DNA of 8,397 nt, taken from positions 1 to 8,397 of the forward strand of contig JAEDNF010000060.1 of the NCBI GenBank assembly GCA_016302655.1. Reading direction: 5' to 3'. The notes beneath the pieces were generated by a model. That model saw nothing but the letters and a program-made list of their open reading frames with translations, made no database searches and was not told the DNA's origin. This stretch comes from Oscillospiraceae bacterium. Lineage in GTDB: Bacteria; Bacillota; Clostridia; Oscillospirales; Ruminococcaceae. Each line of letters opens with the position of its first letter. Position 1 is the stretch's first letter. This document shows positions 1 to 5,642 of this stretch, piece after piece. The translations under genes were made by a program, and so were the position numbers.

Positions 1-431
1 AAGATCCCAACGGTATCCCCAACAACCTTATGCCGCTTATTCTTCGTGCGGCTTCGGGCAAAATGGCTACGCTGAGCGTATTCGGCAACGATTATCCCAC
101 GCCTGACGGCACCTGCGTAAGAGATTATATCCATGTTGTAGACCTTGCTCTCGGTCATGTAGCGGCAATAAAAGCCGCAAGAGAGGGAACAGGCTGCCCG
201 GCATACAATCTCGGCACAGGTAAGGGATATTCCGTGCTTGATATTATTAATTCATTTGAAAAGGTAAACGGAGTAAAAGTACCTTATGTTATAGCCGGCA
301 GAAGACCCGGCGATGCGGCGGCTTGCTATTCAAATCCTTCACTTGCTAAAAAGATGCTCGGATGGACAGCCAAGAGAGACCTTGAGCAGATGTGCCGTGA
401 CAGCTGGAACTATGTAAAGAAAAATTCGTAA
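1..431 (+). CDS. galE: UDP-glucose 4-epimerase, C-terminal part (5' truncated by window)
   Basis: The reading frame is open from the left edge (first complete codon at base 3, DPNGIPNNLMP...) to TAA at 429-431, giving the last 142 residues of a protein usually about 330-340 long. GalE interconverts UDP-galactose and UDP-glucose in the cytoplasm using bound NAD, in the Leloir pathway and in supply of UDP-Gal for glycans. Visible family signatures are PNNLMP, TPDGTCVRDYIHVVDLA (substrate-binding region), YNLGTGKGYSVL and RRPGDAAACY followed by LGW near the C-terminus. The NAD-binding Rossmann fold and the YxxxK catalytic pair lie outside the window and cannot be checked. The gene ends 21 bp before an intrinsic terminator, so it is probably the last gene of its transcript. 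The ATG at 30 is an internal Met, not the start. A related sugar-nucleotide epimerase is possible, but the C-terminal motifs fit GalE best. Confidence 0.93.
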   Translation, partial: DPNGIPNNLMPLILRAASGKMATLSVFGNDYPTPDGTCVRDYIHVVDLALGHVAAIKAAREGTGCPAYNLGTGKGYSVLDIINSFEKVNGVKVPYVIAGRRPGDAAACYSNPSLAKKMLGWTAKRDLEQMCRDSWNYVKKNS

Positions 432-452
432 AATAATACCTTTTAAACGCTT

Positions 453-495
453 ATAGCCATAGCTCAGAAAAACAGCTATGGCTATTTTCGGATTT
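453..495 (+). terminator. Rho-independent terminator after galE
   Basis: A perfect 12-bp stem (ATAGCCATAGCT at 453-464 pairing with AGCTATGGCTAT at 474-485) encloses a 9-nt loop (CAGAAAAAC). It is followed by an interrupted T-rich run, TTTCGGATTTTTCGG. The stem is strong but the U tract is broken by CGG, so termination may be incomplete. There is no T-run beyond the stem on the other strand, so it acts on + strand transcripts. It separates galE from the Nudix-thioesterase-GH36 genes. Confidence 0.8.
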
Positions 496-514
496 TTCGG
501 AAATGATACGGTAG

Positions 515-537
515 AAGCACAAATTATGCTTTAAGCA
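515..537. promoter_or_regulatory. Alternating AAGCA/TGCTT half-sites in leader of Nudix gene (candidate operator)
   Basis: AAGCA (515-519), TGCTT (527-531) and AAGCA (533-537) alternate just upstream of the AAAGGA ribosome binding site at 541-546. The first two form a 17-bp imperfect palindrome, AAGCACAAATTATGCTT, with 14 of 16 non-centre positions symmetric. The last two form a perfect 11-bp palindrome, TGCTT-T-AAGCA. A weak -10-like TATGCT (525-530), with ATGATA (503-508) 16 bp upstream, lies inside. It could be an operator or a pairing switch in RNA. No regulator can be named, and chance remains possible in short AT-rich DNA. Confidence 0.35.
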
Positions 538-554
538 GCGAAAGGACTGATATA

Positions 555-1067
555 ATGCGTTTTAAATATTGCCCCGATTGTGCCGCCAAGCTATCTACCA
601 AAAATCTCGGAGATGAAATGAATGTCCCTTGGTGCGATACTTGCGGCAAACCGTGGTTTGAAATGTTCCCCTGCTGTATTATCGCTATTGCACATCGGGA
701 CGGAAAATATGCGCTTATCCGTCAGCACAGTTGTGACGATGTAAAAGATGACAGATTTATCTGCGTATCTGGGTACATTAAGCCCGATGAAACCGCACAG
801 CAGGCGGCTAAGCGAGAGATCAAAGAAGAGCTTGGACTGGATGTTCTGAGTTTACAGCTTATATCGACCTATGCTTATAAGAAAAAGCAGATGCTGATGA
901 TAGGTTTTTCTGCCGAAGTCGGCGAAGGTGATTTTATTTTATCCGACGAGCTTGTAGAGGCACGCTGGTTTAACGCAGACGAGGCAAGGGAAAAACTCAG
1001 AAACACTTCGGTAGGCAATATCCTTTTTGAAGAAATAATTGCACAGGAGAGTAAGAAAAATGACTGA
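555..1067 (+). CDS. Zinc-ribbon Nudix hydrolase, NudC-like
   Basis: This 170-residue cytoplasmic protein probably hydrolyses a nucleoside diphosphate linked to another moiety. The N-terminus has a four-Cys zinc ribbon (C6-P-D-C9 and C27-D-T-C30), as in NudC-type NAD(H) pyrophosphatases. A perfect Nudix box follows at residues 73-95: G73, E79, R87-E88, E91-E92, G94, where the Glu residues bind Mg/Mn. NudC enzymes carry SQPWPFP shortly after the box. Here the matching stretch reads ISTYAYKKKQMLMIGF (from I103), so only the Ser and the downstream hydrophobic strand resemble it. NADH or NAD-capped RNA activity is therefore not assured. At 170 residues it is much shorter than E. coli NudC (about 257), because the N-terminal domain is missing and the protein starts at the zinc ribbon. 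AAAGGA at 541-546, 8 nt before the ATG, supports the start. The 3' end overlaps the thioesterase gene by 8 bp, implying translational coupling. Confidence 0.85.
   Translation: MRFKYCPDCAAKLSTKNLGDEMNVPWCDTCGKPWFEMFPCCIIAIAHRDGKYALIRQHSCDDVKDDRFICVSGYIKPDETAQQAAKREIKEELGLDVLSLQLISTYAYKKKQMLMIGFSAEVGEGDFILSDELVEARWFNADEAREKLRNTSVGNILFEEIIAQESKKND
1045..1050 (+). promoter_or_regulatory. Ribosome binding site fixing the thioesterase start
   Basis: AGGAGA lies 9 nt before ATG 1060. The frame stays open upstream to a TTG at 1039, but that codon would put this AGGAGA inside the coding region, and the hotdog domain begins only after residue 10 of the shorter form. The ATG at 1060 is therefore preferred. 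Confidence 0.7.
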
Positions 1068-1497
1068 GAATAAAAAAGTTATACCGCCCTATGAGCGTAC
1101 GGCTCATTATTACGAAACCGACCGAATGGGGATAATACATCACTCAAACTATATACGCTGGTTTGAGGAAACGAGGATACATTATCTTGAACAGGCAGGT
1201 TATCCGTACTCAAAGATGGAAAAAGACGGAGTGATGATACCCGTTCTTTCAGCCGAATGTACCTATAAGAATGCAGTCCGTTTTGACGAAACGGTGCTTA
1301 TCTATCTTAAGATTACGCAGTTCAACGGATTCAAGATGACTATAGAGTACATAGTAAAAGGAAAAGAAAACGGCGATATAAAGGCTATCGGAAAAACCCG
1401 TCACTTTTTTGTGGACAGCGAGTTTAAACCGATAAGGGTAAAAGACAAGTACCCTGAAGTGTATAATGTCTTTAACGATAACAAGGAGGAAGAATGA
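1060..1497 (+). CDS. YbgC/4HBT-type hotdog acyl-CoA thioesterase
   Basis: This 145-residue protein has the 4-hydroxybenzoyl-CoA thioesterase (hotdog) fold. Such enzymes hydrolyse acyl-CoA or acyl-ACP thioesters in the cytoplasm as oligomers. The N-terminal family signature is clear: H16-Y-Y-E-T-D21-R-M-G24 then H28-S-N30-Y31-I-R-W-F-E-E-T-R, matching the YbgC pattern Y-x-x-T-D-x-x-G-x-V-x-x-x-x-Y. D21 corresponds to the catalytic Asp of that family. The domain fills almost the whole protein, with a short acidic tail (NDNKEEE), and its length is usual for the family (130-150). The acyl substrate cannot be predicted. The gene overlaps the Nudix gene by 8 bp, and its TGA overlaps the ATG of the GH36 gene by 4 bp (ATGA), so the three are probably translated from one mRNA. 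In Proteobacteria YbgC sits with Tol-Pal genes; nothing of that kind is visible here. Confidence 0.85.
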   Translation: MTENKKVIPPYERTAHYYETDRMGIIHHSNYIRWFEETRIHYLEQAGYPYSKMEKDGVMIPVLSAECTYKNAVRFDETVLIYLKITQFNGFKMTIEYIVKGKENGDIKAIGKTRHFFVDSEFKPIRVKDKYPEVYNVFNDNKEEE

Positions 1498-3611
1498 AGC
1501 GGATAGATATCACCGAAAACGGCATTAATATCGTTTTTTCTCTTGAAGATAACGGTCAGATAAAGCTGATGCATTTTTCGGCTTTGCCGTTCAATGAACA
1601 GGATATATGGCACGAGATGTTCGAGCAGGATTTTCTCGGCTGTTTTGATATAGCACAGGTGGAGATAGCAGGGCTTGACCGTCCGTGCGAGCGTCACGGT
1701 ACAAAATATATCGTCACCGCACCCGGTTACAGACTGAAATATAAGAGCTTTTCGGATACCCGTGACGAAACAGGCAGGCTGATAAAGATAACGCAGTACG
1801 ATGAGCCGACGGGTATTGAAGTGATCAGTACATTCCGATTCTATGACGGAATAAGCGTAGTGCGCTGTTATACCGAAGTTAAAAACACATCGCCGACCGA
1901 GACATACACGCTTACCTATGTTTCTTCCTTCAATTATCTCGGAATTGAAAAAGAGGGCGTTCTCCCCCGTGATGAAAAGTTTACTGTAAAGATTCCACAT
2001 AATTCGTGGCAGAAGGAGATGCTCTGGCAGGACTATACCTTTGAACAGCTCGGAATGCCTCAGTCGCAGAAAGACGGTTGGGAGCACTGCGGAAAAGCAA
2101 TAAATGTAACTAATATCGGCAACTGGTCAACAAACGAATATCTGCCTATGGGATACATACAGAATAACGAAACAAACAGCGGCTTGTTTTGGCAGATCGA
2201 GCACAACGGCTCGTGGCATTGGGAGATAAGCGACCAGAGGGGACATTTTTACCTTGCACTCAGCGGGCCTAACGAACAGCAGTCGCATTGGTTTAAAAAC
2301 CTTGCTCCGGGCGAGAGCTTTACCTCCGTTCCTGCGGCGGTGGGCGTATGCTCGGACTTCGACGAGGGTATGGGAGAGCTTACAAAATATCGCAGAGCAA
2401 TACGCAGAAAGAATACCGATAACGAGAAGCTCGGAGTTATTTTCAACGATTATATGAACTGCCTGTGGGGAGATCCCACCGAAGAAAAAGAAATGCCGCT
2501 TATCAGAGCCGCCGCCGAAGCAGGATGTGAGTACTATTGCATTGACTGCGGATGGTATGCGGACGGCTTCTGGTGGGACAGCGTAGGCGAATGGCAGGAG
2601 AACCGCCGCCGTTTTCCAAACGGTCTTAAAAAGGTAACGGACGAAATAAGAAAATACGGTATGATACCGGGAGTATGGCTTGAAATAGAGGTTATGGGCA
2701 TAAACTGTGAGCTTGCCAAAAAAGCGCCTGACGAATGGTTCTTTATGCGGCACGGCAAGCGTGTTTACGACCGTTCACGCTATCAGCTTGACTTTTCAAA
2801 TCCCGAAGTAAGCGCATACGCCGACAGCGTTATAGACAGGCTTGTCAAAGATTATGGTGTAGGCTATATCAAGATGGATTATAACATAGAGCCGGGCATC
2901 GGCACAGAGGTAGGCTGTGACAGCGTGGGCGAGGGACTTATGCGCCACGAAAAAGCATATCTTTCCTGGCTTGACGGAGTATTCCGCCGCTATCCCGAGC
3001 TTATCATCGAAAACTGTTCAAGCGGAGGTATGAGGATAGATTATGCTATGCTCAGCCGCTATTCGATACAGTCAACAAGCGATCAGGACGATTACCGCAG
3101 ATATGCTACAATAGCGGCAAACGCACCTACGGGACTCACACCCGAGCAAAGTGCAATATGGTCATATCCTCTCACCGACGGCGACAGGGAAGAAGTCGTG
3201 TTCAATATGGTGAACGCCATGACTCAGCGTATCCATCAGAGCGGACATCTTGCAAACTTAAGCGTCGAGCGAAAAGCTCTTGTAAAAGAGGCGATAGACT
3301 GCTACAAGAGGATAAGAAACGATATAAAAACGGCGCTTCCTTTCTGGCCGCTCGGACTGTCGCATATAAGCGACGAATGGGTAGCACTCGGTCTGAAAAC
3401 ACAAAGCAAGGCTTATATTGCCGTGTGGCGCAGAGAAGGCACGGAAAAACGCTGTGAAATACCTGTAAAATACGCAGGCGAAAACACGGTTGTGCGCTGT
3501 ATATATCCGTCTTTTGAAAAAGGTTGTCATAATTACGACAGCAAAAATAAGATTCTGTCGGTGGAACTTGACAGAAATTATATGGCAAGGCTTTTTGAAA
3601 TGGAGTTATAA
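1494..3611 (+). CDS. GH36 alpha-galactosidase-type glycoside hydrolase
   Basis: This 705-residue retaining glycosidase probably removes terminal alpha-D-galactose (perhaps alpha-GalNAc) from oligosaccharides such as raffinose or melibiose. No signal peptide is visible, so it should act on imported sugars in the cytoplasm. Approximate layout: N-terminal beta-sandwich 1-300, TIM barrel 312-620, C-terminal beta-domain 630-705, close to the usual 700-740. Key residues by family alignment from memory are nucleophile D462 (K460-M-D-Y-N464), acid/base D530 (STSDQDD, 68 residues on), W395 (GVWLEIEV), R429 (SRYQLDFS) and C508 (ENCSSGGMRID). The sugar-binding motif usually DDGW is D351-C352-G-W, and the barrel entry reads N318-D-Y-M-N-C-L-W-G-D-P. 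These place it in a divergent GH36 subgroup with less certain specificity. AAGGAGG at 1483-1489 and the ATGA overlap support the start. No terminator follows. galE upstream fits a galactose theme. Confidence 0.88.
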   Translation: MKRIDITENGINIVFSLEDNGQIKLMHFSALPFNEQDIWHEMFEQDFLGCFDIAQVEIAGLDRPCERHGTKYIVTAPGYRLKYKSFSDTRDETGRLIKITQYDEPTGIEVISTFRFYDGISVVRCYTEVKNTSPTETYTLTYVSSFNYLGIEKEGVLPRDEKFTVKIPHNSWQKEMLWQDYTFEQLGMPQSQKDGWEHCGKAINVTNIGNWSTNEYLPMGYIQNNETNSGLFWQIEHNGSWHWEISDQRGHFYLALSGPNEQQSHWFKNLAPGESFTSVPAAVGVCSDFDEGMGELTKYRRAIRRKNTDNEKLGVIFNDYMNCLWGDPTEEKEMPLIRAAAEAGCEYYCIDCGWYADGFWWDSVGEWQENRRRFPNGLKKVTDEIRKYGMIPGVWLEIEVMGINCELAKKAPDEWFFMRHGKRVYDRSRYQLDFSNPEVSAYADSVIDRLVKDYGVGYIKMDYNIEPGIGTEVGCDSVGEGLMRHEKAYLSWLDGVFRRYPELIIENCSSGGMRIDYAMLSRYSIQSTSDQDDYRRYATIAANAPTGLTPEQSAIWSYPLTDGDREEVVFNMVNAMTQRIHQSGHLANLSVERKALVKEAIDCYKRIRNDIKTALPFWPLGLSHISDEWVALGLKTQSKAYIAVWRREGTEKRCEIPVKYAGENTVVRCIYPSFEKGCHNYDSKNKILSVELDRNYMARLFEMEL

Positions 3612-3624
3612 TTGCCGTCCGGTG

Positions 3625-3653
3625 TTGACTTTTATACTTTAGTGTGGTAAAAT
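3625..3653 (+). promoter_or_regulatory. SigA-type promoter with extended -10
   Basis: The -35 element is TTGACT (3625-3630, 5 of 6 to TTGACA). It is separated by exactly 17 bp from the -10 element TAAAAT (3648-3653, 5 of 6 to TATAAT). A TGG immediately upstream of the -10 (3645-3647) supplies the extended -10 TGn. Transcription would start near 3660 and give a leader of about 46 nt before the yerC-like ATG. This is the best promoter match in the window and the likely driver of the genes from 3706 to beyond the right edge. Confidence 0.75.
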
Positions 3654-3661
3654 AATATTAC
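3647..3661. promoter_or_regulatory. Imperfect palindrome over the -10 (candidate operator)
   Basis: GTAAAATAATATTAC is a 15-bp imperfect palindrome, symmetric at 12 of 14 non-centre positions. It covers the -10 element and the expected transcription start of the 3625-3653 promoter. A protein bound here would block RNA polymerase. The first gene downstream encodes a TrpR-like HTH protein, so autoregulation is a natural guess, but it is only a guess. AT-rich promoter DNA often shows partial symmetry by chance. Confidence 0.3.
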
Positions 3662-3692
3662 AGTTTTTTTATGTCGCTAAAATGCTTTTGAG

Positions 3693-3699
3693 AAAGGGA
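3693..3699 (+). promoter_or_regulatory. Ribosome binding site fixing the yerC-like start
   Basis: AAAGGGA lies 6 nt before ATG 3706. An in-frame ATG at 3682 has no purine-rich site before it (only the T7 run and TATGTCGC) and would place this AAAGGGA inside the coding region. The start at 3706, giving 97 residues, is therefore preferred over the 105-residue version. Confidence 0.75.
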
Positions 3700-3705
3700 A
3701 ACGCA

Positions 3706-3999
3706 ATGAACACAAAACTTGTTTCAAAGGACAAAGATGAGCTTTTCAAGGCTATTATGGAACTTAAAAGCGTAGAAGAATGCTATAACTTTTTCGAGGA
3801 TCTGTGCACTATAAGAGAGCTTGAGTCTATGGCTCAGCGCCTTCATGTTGCAAAACTGCTTGTTGAGGGCAAGGTATACAGCACTATTGTCAGCGAGACG
3901 GGCGCAAGCACGGCTACAATAAGCCGTGTAAACAGATCGCTTCAGGGCGGAAACGACGGATATTCCATTGTATTCGACCGCCTGAAAGATAAAGACTGA
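3706..3999 (+). CDS. yerC: TrpR-related HTH protein, YerC/YecD family
   Basis: This 97-residue all-helical protein resembles the Trp repressor. Characteristic stretches are LKSVEECYNFFEDLCTIREL, then ESMAQRLHVAKLLVEGK, then the helix-turn-helix YSTIVSETGASTATISRVNRSL, in which TGAS-TATISR is the turn and recognition helix. This combination is typical of the Firmicutes YerC/YecD family; the family's ligand and targets are not known to me. Whether it binds tryptophan or another small molecule cannot be told from sequence. It is the first gene after the strong promoter at 3625-3653, whose -10 is covered by a palindrome, so it may regulate itself and the genes behind it. The methyltransferase gene starts 17 bp after its stop codon. 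The alternative start at 3682 would add eight residues and lacks an RBS. The family call is firm, the function is not. Confidence 0.88.
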   Translation: MNTKLVSKDKDELFKAIMELKSVEECYNFFEDLCTIRELESMAQRLHVAKLLVEGKVYSTIVSETGASTATISRVNRSLQGGNDGYSIVFDRLKDKD

Positions 4000-4016
4000 C
4001 CGAAAGGGATGAATAT

Positions 4017-4760
4017 ATGTCGGCATACGGATGTTTTGCTGATGTTTATGACAGGCTGACTTCAAACATCGATTATAAGGAGCTTGCGCAGTATTACGAC
4101 AGGATAATCAGCAGTCATCAAGGCAAGAAAGGGATACTGCTCGATCTTGCCTGCGGCACAGGCAGTATGTCTATGCAGTTTTCTAAGCTCGGATATGATG
4201 TCATCGGCGTCGATCTCAGTACCGAAATGCTGAGTATAGCCAAAGAAAAGCCGCATGATAATATAGAATATCTTTGCCAGGATATGTGTGAGCTTGATAT
4301 GTACGGAACTGTTGATGTTACTGTCTGCGTACTTGACAGTATAAATCATCTTGACAGCAAGGACGATATACTAAGGTGCTTTAAATCCGTATCGCTGTTC
4401 AGCGATCCCGACGGGCTGTTTGTTTTTGATATCAATACCGTTAAAAAGCATAGAGAAGTGCTTTCGGACAATACCTTCGTATATGATATGGATGATGTCT
4501 ACTGCGTGTGGCAGAACTATCTTGACAGCGATACCGACAGAGTGGATATTGCGCTGGATATTTTCACGCAGGACGAAGACGGCAGATATATCCGTTCCTG
4601 CGAGGATTTTTCGGAGATAGCATTGCCGCTTTGCGAAATAGACGAGCTTCTTAGTAAAGCAGGCTTTACTGTGCTCGACAGATACGACTATATGACATTT
4701 AATGAAGGCGGAGAGGACTGCGAAAAAGTCATCTACTGCTGTGCAAAGGAAAAGAGATAA
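4017..4760 (+). CDS. Class I SAM-dependent methyltransferase, YqeM-like
   Basis: This 247-residue cytoplasmic protein has a Rossmann-type methyltransferase domain. The N-terminus (YGCFADVYDRLTSNIDY, residues 4-20) matches the F-A-x-x-Y-D-x-L-x-x-x-x-x-Y opening seen in YqeM-like proteins. Motif I is L41-L-D-L-A-C-G-T-G49, binding SAM, and the ribose-binding acidic residue is D66 in VIGVDLS. CQDMCELD (near 87-94) fits motif II/III, and VCVLDSINHL precedes the strand-four helix. The C-terminal half (after about 160) is a beta-rich insertion ending in strand GGEDCEKVIYCCAKEK. The methyl acceptor is unknown and cannot be inferred from motifs. AAAGGGA at 4003-4009, 7 nt before the ATG, supports the start. 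It lies 17 bp after the TrpR-like gene and 1 bp before hslO, so it is almost certainly co-transcribed with both. Confidence 0.85.
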   Translation: MSAYGCFADVYDRLTSNIDYKELAQYYDRIISSHQGKKGILLDLACGTGSMSMQFSKLGYDVIGVDLSTEMLSIAKEKPHDNIEYLCQDMCELDMYGTVDVTVCVLDSINHLDSKDDILRCFKSVSLFSDPDGLFVFDINTVKKHREVLSDNTFVYDMDDVYCVWQNYLDSDTDRVDIALDIFTQDEDGRYIRSCEDFSEIALPLCEIDELLSKAGFTVLDRYDYMTFNEGGEDCEKVIYCCAKEKR

Positions 4761-4761
4761 T

Positions 4762-5637
4762 ATGGGAAAGATAGTAAGAGCTTTATCGGCTGACGGAAGC
4801 GCACTTTGCAGTGCCATCGACACAACCGATATAGTAAACGAAATACACAGAATACACGGTACATCCGCAACTGCTTCGGCGGCGGCGGGAAGACTTGCAA
4901 CAGCCGCCTGCATAATGGGTGCGCTTATGAAGAACGAGGGCGACAGACTTACTCTGCGTATAAACGGCGGCGGCAGTATAGGAACGATAACTGCAGTTGC
5001 CGATTACAGAGGAAATGTCAAGTGCTGTATGGACAATCCTTACGCCGATTTACCCCTTAATAAAGTGGGAAAACTGGATGTCGGAGGTATAGTCGGAACA
5101 GACGGTTATCTTGCGGTAATCAAGGATTTAGGACTCAAAGAGCCTTATGTCGGACAGGTACCTATAGTAAGCGGTGAGATCGCTATAGATGTAACTCAGT
5201 ACTATGCGGTAAGCGAGCAGATACCTACGGTGTGTGCGCTCGGAGTGCTTGTAGATACAGACCTTACGATAAAAAAGGCAGGCGGATATATGATACAGCT
5301 GGTACCGCCTGTAAATGAGGCTGCTATAGATTTCATAGAAGAAAACATAAAGGATATGCAGTCGGTCACAAAAATGCTGGAGGACGGACTTACTCCCGAA
5401 GAGATCGCTCTCAAAGGTCTTAAAGGACTTGACGGAGAGATTCTTGACAGCTGGGAGGCGCAGTATTACTGCGACTGCTCAAGAGAGCGCACCGAACAGG
5501 TACTTATCGCACTGGGCAAGACCGAACTTGCAAAGCTTGCCGAAGAAGATCCGCAAACAGAGGTTTGCTGTCATTTTTGCGACAAGAAGTATGTATTCTC
5601 GTCCGATGAGCTTAACGACCTTGTCAAGAGGATATAA
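4762..5637 (+). CDS. hslO: Hsp33, redox-regulated holdase chaperone
   Basis: The 291-residue protein has the usual Hsp33 length. Hsp33 is a cytoplasmic chaperone kept inactive by a zinc centre; oxidants release the zinc, disulfides form, and the protein holds unfolding clients. The C-terminal redox switch is intact: C237-D-C239, a gap of 30 residues, then C270-H-F-C273, matching the CxC-x(27-32)-CxxC family rule. An extra Cys, C269, sits directly before the CxxC. The N-terminal domain shows family features such as ATAACIMGALMK, LTLRINGGGSIGTI and GGIVGTDGYLAVIKDLGLKEPYVGQVPIVSGEIA. The frame is open upstream into the methyltransferase gene, but Hsp33 homology begins at MGKIVRALSADGSALC, so ATG 4762 is chosen. 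AAAGGA at 4745-4750 is 11 nt away, slightly long. The gene is 1 bp after the methyltransferase stop and 5 bp before recJ. Confidence 0.95.
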   Translation: MGKIVRALSADGSALCSAIDTTDIVNEIHRIHGTSATASAAAGRLATAACIMGALMKNEGDRLTLRINGGGSIGTITAVADYRGNVKCCMDNPYADLPLNKVGKLDVGGIVGTDGYLAVIKDLGLKEPYVGQVPIVSGEIAIDVTQYYAVSEQIPTVCALGVLVDTDLTIKKAGGYMIQLVPPVNEAAIDFIEENIKDMQSVTKMLEDGLTPEEIALKGLKGLDGEILDSWEAQYYCDCSRERTEQVLIALGKTELAKLAEEDPQTEVCCHFCDKKYVFSSDELNDLVKRI

Positions 5638-5642
5638 ACCGT

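Noticed and set aside
503..530. ATGATA-N16-TATGCT as a promoter for the Nudix gene
   Set aside because: Both hexamers match only 4 of 6. I mention it within the half-site entry but do not call it a promoter on its own.
1401..2087. 228-codon open frame on the minus strand
   Set aside because: It lies antisense to the thioesterase and GH36 genes, both of which have clear family motifs. Its translation has no recognisable domain, so it is a frame shadow.
2127..2753. 208-codon open frame on the minus strand
   Set aside because: It is antisense to the conserved GH36 barrel. Composition is that of reverse-translated codons and no motif is visible.
3536..3560. Small hairpin CGACAG...CTGTCG near the end of the GH36 gene
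   Set aside because: It is only 6 bp with a 13-nt loop, lies inside coding sequence, and has no T-run after it, so it is not a terminator.
3671..3691. Six-codon open frame (ATG...TGA) in the leader of the yerC-like gene
   Set aside because: There is no Shine-Dalgarno before it, only a T7 run, and the peptide has no Trp codons that would suggest attenuation.
4371..4913. 180-codon minus-strand frame with a hydrophobic, signal-like start
   Set aside because: It spans the methyltransferase-hslO junction in antisense. The Ala/Val-rich start arises from the complement of Ala/Gly/Ser codons in hslO.
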